Notes: generated from the letters alone by a model not told the origin. A stretch of DNA of 64,000 nucleotides from Thalassotalea_A litorea (GCF_043642205.1 NZ_JBHZSG010000010.1:41169-105168), one strand, 5' to 3'. Shown: positions 18,383-27,185, counted from the stretch's first letter. Numbers and translations: made by a program.

Positions 18383-18919
18383 TTATTTGCCCTGCAAATA
18401 CCGCTTCAACTTTTCCAGTTTCGGGGCGACGATTATCTGGCAATAGGGTTGTTGCGAATTGGTATCGTAATAATCCTGATGATAATCTTCGGCTCGATAA
18501 AACGTGGCCAGTGGTTCAATACTGGTGACAATCTCAGCGGCATATTCACCCATCTGGTTTAACGCAGCAATTTTTGCTTTAGCCTGCTTCAATTGTTCAT
18601 CGCTATGAGGGAATATCGCACTTCGGTACTGACTACCGATATCGTTTCCCTGACGATTTAGCTGGGTTGGGTCATGAAGAATAAAAAAGATATCCAGTAT
18701 TTCCTCAAAGCTTATTTTTTCAGGACTGAATTTAATTTGCACGACTTCTGCATGACCTGTGGTGCCTGAACAAATTTGCGTATAAGTTGGGTTATCAATG
18801 GCACCGCCCATATAACCGCTTATTACGCTAATCACACCTGGCACGCGTTGATAGGGCGCTTCCAGGCACCAAAAACAGCCACCAGCGATGGTTGCGGTTT
18901 GTATATTTTGTCCAGACAT
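18383..18919 (-). CDS. msrA: Peptide-methionine (S)-S-oxide reductase
   Basis: A 178-residue cytoplasmic enzyme that reduces the S-form of methionine sulfoxide in proteins and free methionine, with electrons from thioredoxin. The catalytic GCFWCLEA motif is near residue 15, SGYMGG and GHAEVV follow, and YHQDYYD is near the end. The start at 18919 is chosen because GGAGG (18930-18926) is six bases before it; an upstream in-frame ATG at 18952 would add an unconserved tail. No MsrB domain is fused. Confidence 0.95.
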   Translation of the reverse strand: MSGQNIQTATIAGGCFWCLEAPYQRVPGVISVISGYMGGAIDNPTYTQICSGTTGHAEVVQIKFSPEKISFEEILDIFFILHDPTQLNRQGNDIGSQYRSAIFPHSDEQLKQAKAKIAALNQMGEYAAEIVTSIEPLATFYRAEDYHQDYYDTNSQQPYCQIIVAPKLEKLKRYLQGK

Positions 18920-19001
18920 CATCAACCTCCAGTAGAAATTAACTGTAATCATTTACAACTTAACGTTATCATCAATTCTCAATACACGCAGCAGTAGTAC
19001 T

Positions 19002-19214
19002 ATGGATCAACAAGAATTAATTGACGCCGTTAACCAGATTATGCCGTTTGGTAAATACCAGGGGCGTCCATTACTTACACTACCAGAACCTTACTTAGTA
19101 TGGTTTAAAAGTAACGGTTTTCCCGATTCTAAACTGGGGCGCCAGTTGGCTTTGATTTATGAGGTAAAACTTAATGGATTAGAAGCCATGTTAATGCCGT
19201 TATTAAGGGAATAA
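19002..19214 (+). CDS. DUF3820 family protein
   Basis: A 70-residue protein of the DUF3820 family, recognised by the MPFGKYQGRPLLTLPEPYLVWF core, which is shared with small proteins once annotated as quorum-regulated virulence factors. Function is unknown; the compact GKY-G-x-P motif recalls small nucleic-acid-associated folds. It is divergent from msrA with an 82-base gap that must hold both promoters. A terminator-like hairpin follows at 19293. Confidence 0.85.
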   Translation: MDQQELIDAVNQIMPFGKYQGRPLLTLPEPYLVWFKSNGFPDSKLGRQLALIYEVKLNGLEAMLMPLLRE

Positions 19215-19280
19215 CACAGCTAACGGACAATGGTGGTTTAACAAGGCGTCTACAAAACTAGGAGTTGTTCGATAGGACTT

Positions 19281-19326
19281 GAGGTGTTCTGACGCCTCAG
19301 CTATTAATGATTTAGAGGCGCTTTTT
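19281..19326 (+). terminator. Terminator with an overlapping alternative hairpin
   Basis: CGCCTC (19293-19298) can pair with GAGGCG (19315-19320), followed by CTTTTTC, giving a Rho-independent terminator for the DUF3820 gene. The same CGCCTC can pair instead with the upstream GAGGTG (19281-19286), a mutually exclusive hairpin with one G-T pair. This arrangement looks like an attenuator, although the next gene, rmf, starts 220 bases later. Confidence 0.55.
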
Positions 19327-19545
19327 CTGAGACTTGAAACCTGCAACCTGAAACTTCAAGCATGAAACCTAAACTCTTTCCCCAAAAATAATAAAAACTT
19401 CCTTAAAGCTCGTTTTTTTGGTTGCTAGTGCGGCAATTGTGGACTTAAATTAAAAGCTAGGGTGTCGATATATCTGCCTTTTCTTGGGCCAAGGGTATTG
19501 ACGACCCGTTCCCCACAAGACGTGTTGATCTAGTAGGAGTTATCA

Positions 19546-19719
19546 ATGAAGAGACAAAAGCGCGATCGTCTGCAACGAGCTCATTCCCATGGTTACAAAG
19601 CCGGCCTGCACGGCAAAAATAAAGAAGAATGTCCCTATCAAAATCTCGATGCAAAATCCGAATGGTTAGGTGGTTGGCGCGAAGCAATGTCTGACAGGAA
19701 TGATGGGCTATTTAAATAA
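19546..19719 (+). CDS. rmf: Ribosome modulation factor
   Basis: A 57-residue basic protein, missed by longer-gene thresholds. It begins MKRQKRDRLQRAHSHGYKAG and continues with KEECPY, SEWLGGWREA, a clear match to RMF of gammaproteobacteria. RMF binds 30S subunits in stationary phase and drives formation of inactive 100S ribosome dimers. AGGAG at 19535-19539 is six bases before the ATG. Expression in related bacteria rises with (p)ppGpp. The gene is monocistronic and convergent with modC. Confidence 0.95.
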   Translation: MKRQKRDRLQRAHSHGYKAGLHGKNKEECPYQNLDAKSEWLGGWREAMSDRNDGLFK

Positions 19720-19764
19720 AGCGAAAAACCGAACAACTCAAGGTTGCAACCCTGAACTTTGCGT

Positions 19765-20886
19765 TTAAAAGCAGCGAATAGCATCGGCCTGGAACTGAAT
19801 ATACACTTCTGTGCCCAGAGCTAATCGTAATAACTCTACCGCGTATCGAGATGTATTGATGGTAAAGGTGTGATCCATGACCTGAACTTTTACCATCATG
19901 CCATTGCGGCTGAGGCGGTGCAATTGCGTCACGGTTCCACAGAAACAGTTAATAATGGAGCTCGCTTCAGGCTTCACTAAGCTCAAACTGAGATCGTCCG
20001 CCAATATATAGCATCGTAATGCTTGCCCTAGGGAAGCGTTCATCAGAGGCGCAAATAATTTAACCTGATTGTTATGGGGCGCCATAAAATCTAACTGCGT
20101 TAACCCGAAATTCACTAAGTGTTGCTTGACAGTTAACGTGAGTGACGTTGGACTGCTTATCTCCGATGTTATGCGTTCATGGAGATTATTCAAAACCTGA
20201 TGGACATGACCATGTTGAATAATCCGGCCATTTTCCATGACCATAACATCATCAGCCAATTGCTGTATTTCTATAATATTGTGACTGACATAAAGTATTG
20301 GTAAGTTCAGACGTTGATGAATATTGCGTAGCAGCTGTACCATATTGCCACGGGCACGATTATCCAAATTCGACAAGGGCTCGTCCATTAGCAATAATTC
20401 CGGCTCAGCCAGCAATGCACGGGCAATTGCGACCCGTTGTTTTTCGCCTGCGGACAATTTTAGTACATCGCGATTGAGCAGCGCATCTATTTGCGTCAGG
20501 TGAATGATTTCGTCTAAATCGAGGTGATTAGGTTTACAACGTTTATACGCGTAGTTAAGATTTCCTAATACGGTTAAATGCGGAAACAATCGAGCATCCT
20601 GAAAGACAAAACCAATTTTTCGTTGTTCCGGCTTGATGAATTTATTGCGGTTTTGCAATGTTCGGCCATTGAGGATAACGTCTGCTTTAGCATCTTGGTT
20701 TAAGCCTGCAATAACGCGTAAGAGACTGGTTTTTCCGGAGCCTGAATGGCCAAGAATGCCAGTGATCCCCTCGAGATCAAAACGAAACTGACAACGTAAA
20801 TCAAAATTGTCGAAATCCAGAGCAATATCGACATTGAGGCTTTTATCTAAGCTGTCCCTAAGGCTCTTCATTATCCCCAAACTCAT
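19765..20886 (-). CDS. modC: Molybdate ABC transporter ATPase
   Basis: A 373-residue cytoplasmic ATPase. Walker A GHSGSGKT is at residues 46-53, the signature LSAGEKQRVAIARAL near 145, and Walker B LLLMDEP with the D-loop SNLD follows. The C-terminal third (~300-370) is a molybdate-binding TOBE-type domain. It powers molybdate import with ModB and ModA. Its ATG overlaps the modB stop as ATGA, indicating translational coupling. The 20 or so residues before the ABC core are longer than usual, so a later start is possible. Confidence 0.94.
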   Translation of the reverse strand: MSLGIMKSLRDSLDKSLNVDIALDFDNFDLRCQFRFDLEGITGILGHSGSGKTSLLRVIAGLNQDAKADVILNGRTLQNRNKFIKPEQRKIGFVFQDARLFPHLTVLGNLNYAYKRCKPNHLDLDEIIHLTQIDALLNRDVLKLSAGEKQRVAIARALLAEPELLLMDEPLSNLDNRARGNMVQLLRNIHQRLNLPILYVSHNIIEIQQLADDVMVMENGRIIQHGHVHQVLNNLHERITSEISSPTSLTLTVKQHLVNFGLTQLDFMAPHNNQVKLFAPLMNASLGQALRCYILADDLSLSLVKPEASSIINCFCGTVTQLHRLSRNGMMVKVQVMDHTFTINTSRYAVELLRLALGTEVYIQFQADAIRCF

Positions 20887-21578
20887 GGAGCTACCCAGTC
20901 TTTGACGTTGCGCTCATGATTAAAGTTAAGTAGATAAATTAAGGCTAGCAATACCATGGAACCTATTAATAATAAGGCGGCAAGCCAATGAGCCGTTGCG
21001 TAGTTCAATGCTTCAACTTGATCGAAAAGAGCAATAGATAACACACGGGTTTCCCCTGGAATATTTCCGCCAATCATTAAAACCACGCCAAATTCGCCGA
21101 CCGTATGGGCAAAACCCAAGCTCGCCGCGGTAATAAAACTGGCTTTGGTCATCGGCAAGACGATGGTAAAAAATCGGTCAATACTGTTCGCACAAAGCAT
21201 CGCTCCAGCCTCGAGTAAACTGTCGCCAAGTTGTTCAAACGCCTTTTGCAACGGTTGTACAACAAATGGCAGAGAGTAAATTACCGAACCGATTAAGATA
21301 CCGGTAAAGCTAAACGCCAGAGACTGGCCGGTGACACTTTTCCACCAGGCGCCGGGCCCGTTTGTCGGCGAAAACAATATCAATAAATAAAACCCCAATA
21401 CCGTTGGTGGTAGCACCAAAGGTAGCGCAACGATAGCTTCCAATATGACTTTATACCGACTTTTTAATTTACTCATATACCAAGCCAGAGGCGTGCCCAG
21501 CAGTAATAAAATTACCGTGGTCAATCCGGCAAGTTTTAATGTCGTATAAAGGGCTAGCCAAGCATCATTGCTGGTCAT
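20883..21578 (-). CDS. modB: Molybdate ABC transporter permease
   Basis: A 231-residue inner-membrane permease with five to six hydrophobic segments. It carries the permease EAA loop region around SLLEAGAML and the ModB-type block PLVLPPTVLGFYLL. The ATG at 21578 is preferred; TTG at 21581 directly precedes it. It overlaps the end of modA by 14 bases and modC by 4, so the three genes form one tightly coupled operon. Confidence 0.93.
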   Translation of the reverse strand: MTSNDAWLALYTTLKLAGLTTVILLLLGTPLAWYMSKLKSRYKVILEAIVALPLVLPPTVLGFYLLILFSPTNGPGAWWKSVTGQSLAFSFTGILIGSVIYSLPFVVQPLQKAFEQLGDSLLEAGAMLCANSIDRFFTIVLPMTKASFITAASLGFAHTVGEFGVVLMIGGNIPGETRVLSIALFDQVEALNYATAHWLAALLLIGSMVLLALIYLLNFNHERNVKDWVAP

Positions 21579-22356
21579 CAATTGGGATCTCCGGGTCCGC
21601 GTAGCCCATTTCCATAATGAATTTCTGGCTGCTATCGCTGAGGATAAATCGCTGAAAACTGCGTGCTAACTCTACATCTCTAGATGAGTTTAGAATAATC
21701 ATCTGCTGCTCTATTGGCTCATGCAAGTTACGATCAATTAATACGCCACTGCCGATATCGGATAGCAACAATTGCGAGTAAGAAATAATCCCAAACTCAA
21801 CTGCACCGGTACGGGTGTGTTGGTAAGTTTGACTGATATTGTTACCGGTAATGACTTGCTTGTGAAACTTTCGCCATAATCCTAAGGTAACCAGTGTCTC
21901 TCGGGCAGCTTTTCCATAAGGGGCTAAATGAGGCGCGGCAATAGCGATTTTCCGCTCGTGGGTGTGTAGTGCATCTACGGACGTATTGTCGTTAATTGCC
22001 GACCATAAAGCCAGCTGGCCAATGGCATAGGTATGACGACTTTCTGGTAACGCAAAACCTTCCTCAACCATGAGTTTCGGGCGTTTGATATCGGCAGCAA
22101 AAACCATATCAAAGGGAGCACCGTGACGCACTTGTTGGTACAAAACGCCAGTGGCCGCAACAGAAATTTTGGCATCAATTTTGTGGTCATTTTGCTGATT
22201 GTAAGCGGTAATCAATCGCCTAAGTGGTTCAGCAAAATTTGCGGCAACACCTATTTTTAATGTCGTTTGCATTTGCTCAGCAGATGCGACTGTCGAACCT
22301 ATCAGGGTCAGGATAAATAACAGGGAACGGGAAATATTTACCACTTTGGGCCTCAA
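21565..22356 (-). CDS. modA: Molybdate-binding periplasmic protein
   Basis: A 263-residue periplasmic binding protein with a signal peptide ending near TVASA. The mature part begins with LKIGVAANFAEPLRRL, and VAATGVLYQQVRHGAPFDMVFAAD is the ModA-type ligand-binding region. It captures molybdate, and possibly tungstate, for ModB/ModC. First gene of modABC; the 264 bases upstream carry no recognisable ModE site. Confidence 0.93.
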   Translation of the reverse strand: MRPKVVNISRSLLFILTLIGSTVASAEQMQTTLKIGVAANFAEPLRRLITAYNQQNDHKIDAKISVAATGVLYQQVRHGAPFDMVFAADIKRPKLMVEEGFALPESRHTYAIGQLALWSAINDNTSVDALHTHERKIAIAAPHLAPYGKAARETLVTLGLWRKFHKQVITGNNISQTYQHTRTGAVEFGIISYSQLLLSDIGSGVLIDRNLHEPIEQQMIILNSSRDVELARSFQRFILSDSSQKFIMEMGYADPEIPIDDQQ

Positions 22357-22620
22357 TTTGATTTTTTATTATTACAGCAACGAAATAACCGCATTATTGC
22401 GTTGACTGTTTTCCAAAAGGGGGCTTGGATTTTGACCGTCTATTATAAATCTAACTTTATAAAATGCATCATTTACAATGCGAAATACTCACCAACAAGA
22501 CCGACTCGCGATGATGCAAGGTCATCTATGATACTACGGTTTGGCTAGAGGGGAATAAACACGTCGAATGCATAGCCGTTTGACAAAGAATCATCGGTTA
22601 TGGGCGCAATCCATGGTTGA

Positions 22621-23280
22621 TTAGCTTATGTACTGATGGAAACGCGATGTACTTTCTATTTCCCGAGCCGTTTGTTGTGCTCGCTGCCACTGTTCAGGTG
22701 TATTGGTGTTTTCGAGTCTTTTGGGAAATTCACTACGCAGCGAGTTAACACCGCTTTGCTCAAATAGTTGCTTAAAGGATGGCCCCTTTGTTTCTGGATT
22801 AGTAACAAGTCTTTGATAGTGCTGATTTAAAAAACTTTGTACCTGAACATTTATGGGTAGGTAAAGCGGCAGCGGATGATCTGCAAAACACGTACATTTA
22901 CCACTTAACTCACCAGCGATTTTTATCTGTTTTACCTCAGCTGCACTCAGCAACGGCATATCAACTGGCAAAGCTAGAATCGCTTTGGGTTGTCGTGTTT
23001 GAATGATTGAGTATAGCCCCATCAAAGGCCCGGCAAAGGGGATGTAGTCGGCGATACCCTGATGCTGGCTTTTACCACTAATGACAATATCGTTAATGCC
23101 AGCCTGCTCCAGTAATGATGCGCTGTATTGCATCATCGACGAGGTTGGTTGTGCGGCTACGTTTACATCGGCTTTCGCGCTATGAGTTGATAACAATGCT
23201 GGCAAACGGGATTTGTCTTGGCCCATTCGTTGGGATTTTCCGCCGGCTAACACCACGCCGAGTATTGAAGAGGGGTGCAT
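22621..23280 (-). CDS. mobA: Molybdenum cofactor guanylyltransferase
   Basis: A 219-residue cytoplasmic nucleotidyltransferase. GVVLAGGKSQRMGQDKS at the N terminus is the GTP-binding signature; ALPVDMPLLS supplies the metal-binding aspartate. It adds GMP to molybdopterin to make the bis-MGD cofactor that NapA needs. The gene starts four bases after moaA on the same strand. A 35-residue insert after RLPALL, rich in Ser/Ala, makes it slightly unusual. Confidence 0.9.
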   Translation of the reverse strand: MHPSSILGVVLAGGKSQRMGQDKSRLPALLSTHSAKADVNVAAQPTSSMMQYSASLLEQAGINDIVISGKSQHQGIADYIPFAGPLMGLYSIIQTRQPKAILALPVDMPLLSAAEVKQIKIAGELSGKCTCFADHPLPLYLPINVQVQSFLNQHYQRLVTNPETKGPSFKQLFEQSGVNSLRSEFPKRLENTNTPEQWQRAQQTAREIESTSRFHQYIS

Positions 23281-23284
23281 CTAA

Positions 23285-24256
23285 TTATCCTCCAAGCATG
23301 GACAGTTGCGTGGTTGCGCCCGTGTGACCTTGCTGCAAATAGTGGGTTGGCTTTTTATCAGCCAGTAAGGTTCTAATGGCGGTCTGTAACGCGAGTGGAT
23401 TATCGGTTGCTAAATATTCTCGAATAGACATACCAGCATCGGCGAAAAGGCAAAGGTGCAGTTTACCCAGAGCGCTAACTCTTAAACGATTACAGGTACT
23501 GCAAAAGTCTTTACTGTAAGGGCGAATTAATCCGATTTTTCCGGCGAAATCGTTATGTTGATATTCGAGCGCGGGACCTGCGGTCTTTGGACGGGCGGTC
23601 AGCCTCCAGCCCTTTTCAAGCAGGGTATTCTCAATACGTTGGCCACTGACATGTTGAGCCTTGTAAAACTCAGCATTGTTACCGGTTTGCATTAATTCAA
23701 TAAATCGCAGGGTTAATGGCGTTTTGCGAATAAACTCAAAAAACTGATTTAATTCGTGATGATTAAATTCGCGCATCAAAACCGTATTGATTTTTATATT
23801 GGTTAGCCCAAGGGTTAAACATTTATCGATACCACTGAGGATATCGTCAAGCTTATCTTTACCGGTAATGGCTTTGAATTGGCGTGGATCAAGGGAGTCA
23901 ATGCTAATATTTAAACTATCCAGGCCAGCCTTTACCCAGTCCTGAGCATTTTGCGTTAAATTAAAACCATTACTGGTCATCGCTACGTGCTCGATACCAT
24001 CGGTGCCTTTGCAGGCTTCAATAATTTCCGGCAGGTCCTTACGAAGAGCTGGCTCGCCTCCGGTGATACGGATTTTTTCGGTGCCTAATTGAGAAAAACC
24101 ATTGGCCAGGCGGGTAATTTCCGGCAATGACAGAAAGTCCCGGTCATGATCACATTGATAACCATCGGGCAAGCAATAGTTGCAACGAAAGTTGCAGACA
24201 TCGGTAATTGAAAGTCGCAAATAGTAAAATTTGCGGCCAAACGCATCTTGTAGCAT
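23285..24256 (-). CDS. moaA: GTP 3',8-cyclase MoaA
   Basis: A 323-residue radical SAM enzyme for the first step of molybdopterin synthesis, acting on GTP together with MoaC. The N-terminal cluster motif CNFRCNYC is near residue 23, the C-terminal cluster cysteines lie in CSTCNRLR and near HLCLF, and the protein ends in the activating Gly-Gly (MLGG). ATG at 24256 is chosen over GTG at 24262: GGAAAGG stands five bases before it. Its leader carries a Moco riboswitch. The other moa genes are not in the window. Confidence 0.96.
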   Translation of the reverse strand: MLQDAFGRKFYYLRLSITDVCNFRCNYCLPDGYQCDHDRDFLSLPEITRLANGFSQLGTEKIRITGGEPALRKDLPEIIEACKGTDGIEHVAMTSNGFNLTQNAQDWVKAGLDSLNISIDSLDPRQFKAITGKDKLDDILSGIDKCLTLGLTNIKINTVLMREFNHHELNQFFEFIRKTPLTLRFIELMQTGNNAEFYKAQHVSGQRIENTLLEKGWRLTARPKTAGPALEYQHNDFAGKIGLIRPYSKDFCSTCNRLRVSALGKLHLCLFADAGMSIREYLATDNPLALQTAIRTLLADKKPTHYLQQGHTGATTQLSMLGG

Positions 24257-24262
24257 GTTCAC

Positions 24263-24360
24263 CTTTCCAAATTCGGGAGGCTAACCCGTTTCCCGGTTAA
24301 CCCTGGTGGCCGTAGCCACGGCTAAGCATTCGTAGAACTGCGCAGTGCGAATATTACACA
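24263..24360 (-). ncRNA. Moco riboswitch in the moaA leader
   Basis: Read on the minus strand, the leader has features of the Moco RNA motif (RF01055): an outer ATTCG/CGAAT pairing (24352-24348 with 24275-24271), the hairpin GTGGC-TACG-GCCAC, then CAGGG, a GAAA-type hairpin within AACCGGGAAACGGGTT, and GCCTCCC just before the ribosome site. Binding of molybdenum cofactor would hide GGAAAGG and lower MoaA translation. Identification is from memory of the motif, not a covariance search. Confidence 0.8.
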
Positions 24361-24690
24361 TTGCAAACCCCGTAGAATACAAAGCTCGGCGATAATAAGT
24401 TGTAGTTCTAAGGTTAACACTTAGGCAACAAACAACCAATATTTTAAAGGAAATAGTTACCTGGTTTTGCATCATTAAATTTTGATTGTGGGTATAAGAG
24501 CGATACAAGGATTTGTTTTAGGTGGAAAAGACTTTTAGTATAGAAAGACAAATGTCCGAAATTACAACAGCCTTTGAGATCAAAGCGTTGTATATGCAAG
24601 ACAGTTTAAACAAGCGGAGGGCTACCTTGCCTTTGTGCAATAGTAGCCTTATTGAGTCAGCGAGTGCTAGACAGTGCGGAGAAAGCGATT
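24361..24690. other. Divergent gap between moaA leader and a secreted-protein gene
   Basis: About 330 bases that must hold both promoters. The only structure I see is a hairpin at 24618-24650: AGGGCTAC/GTAGCCTT with an inner TTGC/GCAA pair. It lies about 40 bases before the next start and has no T run. An 86-codon reading frame at 24522-24782 exists but overlaps the better supported gene and shows no protein-like features. Confidence 0.4.
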
Positions 24691-25272
24691 ATGTTAATGA
24701 AAATGAAATCTATGATGTTAGTTCGACAAAAACTGATTTGGTTGTTAACCATGTTGTTTTCGCTGCACGTGTTAGCTGCTGATGACGTGTATATCCCTGA
24801 TAGTAATCAACAAGGTGAACTACACCCTAAACTGGCGATGTTCAAGCCTTACCTCGGTGGCTGGCAATCCGACATGGGGAAAAACCAGCAGGGCGATCCC
24901 ATGATTGATATTTCAGTGTGGCAGCGAGCCTTAAACGGTAACGCGGTTAGAACCCTACATTCAATCAATGACGGCGCTTACGGTGGAGAGTCATTAATTT
25001 TTTGGGATGAGTCCGAAAACAAAATCAAATTTTATTATTTTACCACCGCAAGTTTCTATACCTCAGGTTGGATGGAAGTGACCTCAGATAACGCATTTAC
25101 TGCTTATGAAGATGTCACCGGCTCTGAACAGGGGATCACTCAGGTGAAATCAACCAGTACACTTTCGGAAAATGAAATAACCGTTTCCACCAGTTATCTA
25201 AAAAATGGTGAGTGGACCGAACCGCAAAGTCGAAAATATGTTCGTAGTGATAAAGCGGTGAAGTTTAAGTAA
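24691..25272 (+). CDS. Secreted hypothetical protein (DUF1579-like)
   Basis: A 193-residue protein with a signal peptide ending in VLAA. The mature part is a beta-rich domain with LGGWQSDMG, GGESLIFWDE and a C-terminal SRKYVRS strand, the general look of small lipocalin-like or DUF1579-like proteins that bind hydrophobic ligands. GGAG at 24678-24681 supports the start at 24691; ATG at 24652 would add a tail before the signal peptide. Function unknown. A repeat array begins within its stop codon. Confidence 0.65.
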   Translation: MLMKMKSMMLVRQKLIWLLTMLFSLHVLAADDVYIPDSNQQGELHPKLAMFKPYLGGWQSDMGKNQQGDPMIDISVWQRALNGNAVRTLHSINDGAYGGESLIFWDESENKIKFYYFTTASFYTSGWMEVTSDNAFTAYEDVTGSEQGITQVKSTSTLSENEITVSTSYLKNGEWTEPQSRKYVRSDKAVKFK

Positions 25273-26050
25273 CGAAACTGTCGTTTCGTTACTTGTTATA
25301 GGGTGACAGGCATTCGCCGGGCGAGAACACCTTTTTGTTAGAAAGGTGTCCAGGTGACAGACTGGCGTCGGTGGGAACTTGAAGCAATAATCGGATAATT
25401 CGACAGCGTNNNNNNNNNNNNNNNNNNNNNNNNNNNNNNNNNNNNNNNNNNNNNNNNNNNNNNNNNNNNNNNNNNNNNNNNNNNNNNNNNNNNNNNNNNN
25501 NNNNNNNNNCTTCTTCGAAGAAATCCTCTACGACGCATTACAAGTGTGCGGGTGACAGACTGGCGTCGGTGGGAACTTGAAGCAATAATCGGATAATTCG
25601 ACAGCGTCTTCTTCGAAGAAATCCTCTACGACGCATTACAAGTGTGCGGGTGACAGACTGGCGTCGGTGGGAACTTGAAGCAATGATGAGTAGTCGGCAA
25701 TTTTATCAAACTCGTTATTTGTTAGAAGGTGACAGACATTCGCCGGGCGAGAACACCTTTTTGTTAGAAAGGTGTCCAGGTGACAGACTGACGTCGGAGG
25801 GAACTTGAAGCAATAATCGGATAATTCGACAGCGTCTTCTTCGAAGAATTCCTCTACGACGCATTACAAGTGTGCGGGTGACAGACTGACGTCGGTGGGA
25901 ACTTGAAGCAATGATGAGTAGTCGGCAATTTTATCAAACTCGTTATTTGTTAGAAGGTGACAGACATTCGCCGGGCGAGAACACCTTTTTGTTAGAAAGG
26001 TGTCCAGGTGACAGACTGACGTCGGTGGGAGCTTGAGGCAATCAATGAGC
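25271..26050 (+). repeat. Modular repeat/hairpin array with GGTGACAG junctions
   Basis: Starts with hairpin AACGAAAC-TGTC-GTTTCGTT (25271-25290), overlapping the preceding stop codon. Three modules, each beginning GGTGACAG, then alternate: a (51 bp; 25302, 25728, 25956), b (98 bp; 25353, 25551, 25779) and c (79 bp; 25649, 25877), ending in a partial unit at 26007-26050. The c-a-b order repeats with a 228-bp period. Module a holds ACACCTTT-TTGTTAG-AAAGGTGT, module b the palindrome TTCTTCGAAGAA. Copies differ by few bases, so expansion is recent. Confidence 0.92.
25410..25509. other. Assembly gap of 100 N
   Basis: Exactly 100 Ns, the usual placeholder for a gap of unknown length. It falls inside a copy of module b between GACAGCGT and CTTCTTCG, two sequences that abut in complete copies. 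The number of repeat units at this locus is therefore unknown. Confidence 0.98.
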
Positions 26051-26086
26051 CTTAACCAAGTGGCACTGACCAATTGAATCCGCAAC

Positions 26087-26112
26087 AAAAACTAGCCGTA
26101 AGGCCAGTTTTT
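26087..26112 (-). terminator. Terminator of the nap operon
   Basis: AAAAACTAGCC (26087-26097), loop GTAA, GGCCAGTTTTT (26102-26112): one mismatch in an 11-base stem, with T runs on both strands. It starts right at the napC stop and can act in both directions, separating nap from the repeat array. Confidence 0.82.
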
Positions 26113-26700
26113 CTACCAACCACTCACGCCTTCCATATCGGGTAAGTGGTGAGCAATGCCTTTATGGCAATCAATGCAAGTCTTTTCACCAGACGCTAAT
26201 GATGTACTGTGTTGTTTGGCCGCCCGAACACTTTGTGAAGTAAAATCCATATAGCTGAAATCATGACAGTTTCGACATTCCAGCGAGTCGTTGGCTTTTA
26301 ATCTTGCCCATTCATGTTCTGCAAGTTCACGACGTTTTTCGAGAAATTTCTCGCGGGTATTTATAGTGCCAAACACTTTTCCCCAGACCTCTTTCGAGGC
26401 TTGCATTTTCCGAGCAATTTTATCGGTCCATTCGTGTGGTACATGACAATCAGGGCAGGTGGCTCTAACGCCTGAACGGTTTGAAAAGTGAATGGTGGTT
26501 TTTAGTTCATCGTAGGGGTTGTCGCTCATTTCATGACAGCTAATACAGAACTCTTCCGTATTGGTCAGTTCCAGCGCGGTATTAAATCCGCCCCAGAAAA
26601 TGATCCCGGCAATAAAACCGCCAAGAGTAAGAAACCCTAATGAATAGTGGACACTGGGGCGACGGATTGTGTGCCATACGCGTAAAAAGAACGCTTTCAT
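26113..26700 (-). CDS. napC: Tetraheme cytochrome c NapC
   Basis: A 195-residue NapC/NirT-family quinol dehydrogenase. An N-terminal membrane anchor (residues ~20-42, GGFIAGIIFWGG) is followed by four heme motifs: CISCH, CPDCH, CRNCH and CIDCH. It takes electrons from the quinol pool in the inner membrane and passes them to NapB and NapA in the periplasm. Last gene of napEFDABC, 12 bases after napB. Confidence 0.96.
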   Translation of the reverse strand: MKAFFLRVWHTIRRPSVHYSLGFLTLGGFIAGIIFWGGFNTALELTNTEEFCISCHEMSDNPYDELKTTIHFSNRSGVRATCPDCHVPHEWTDKIARKMQASKEVWGKVFGTINTREKFLEKRRELAEHEWARLKANDSLECRNCHDFSYMDFTSQSVRAAKQHSTSLASGEKTCIDCHKGIAHHLPDMEGVSGW

Positions 26701-26712
26701 AATGACTCCTGG

Positions 26713-27177
26713 TTATTGACCCTGTGGCTTAGCAGCTTTTTCCGCCAATATTGTGTGCATATCAACAAAATCGTTTTCTACTTTCGGCTCTGTTGACAAT
26801 TGGGTAACGTGACACTGATTACAGAAGTAACGTCTGGCGGAAATTTCAGCGAGAAAATTACCATCCCGGTCCATATAATGGGTCACGCTGACCATGGGCG
26901 CTTGTGATTCGCTGGTACGATTTCGAGCATGGCATGACATACACGTATTGACGTTCAGATTAACCTCATAATCCCGATCCGTATGTGGGATTATCGGCGG
27001 TTGCATCGGATAGTTGCGCGCTTGTTTAATATCGTCATTGGTTGGCTTTGGTATGTATTCTGGGTTCACATCGGCATCGATAGCGGTGTTATTTCGCAGT
27101 GTTGCTATCTCCTCAGCCATCGCGGCGAAGCATAAAACCAGAACCGGAACGAGTATTACTTTGGCATAGTTCATCAT
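26713..27177 (-). CDS. napB: Diheme cytochrome c NapB
   Basis: A 154-residue periplasmic electron-transfer subunit of nitrate reductase. A signal peptide ending near AAMA is followed by PPIIPHTDRDYEVNLNVNTC and the two heme motifs CMSCH and CNQCH. It links NapC to the catalytic subunit NapA. Nine bases separate it from napA, so the two are translated from one message. Confidence 0.95.
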   Translation of the reverse strand: MMNYAKVILVPVLVLCFAAMAEEIATLRNNTAIDADVNPEYIPKPTNDDIKQARNYPMQPPIIPHTDRDYEVNLNVNTCMSCHARNRTSESQAPMVSVTHYMDRDGNFLAEISARRYFCNQCHVTQLSTEPKVENDFVDMHTILAEKAAKPQGQ

Positions 27178-27185
27178 CTACCTCC

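Noticed and set aside
22357..22620. ModE operator before modA
   Set aside because: No ATCGCTATATA-type palindrome was found in the 264-base gap.
24522..24782. An 86-codon frame overlapping the secreted-protein gene start
   Set aside because: No ribosome site and it overlaps a gene with a clear signal peptide in another frame.
25271..26050. CRISPR array
   Set aside because: The repeats are long modules (51, 98, 79 bp) with conserved interiors; there are no short repeats alternating with unique spacers and no cas genes nearby.
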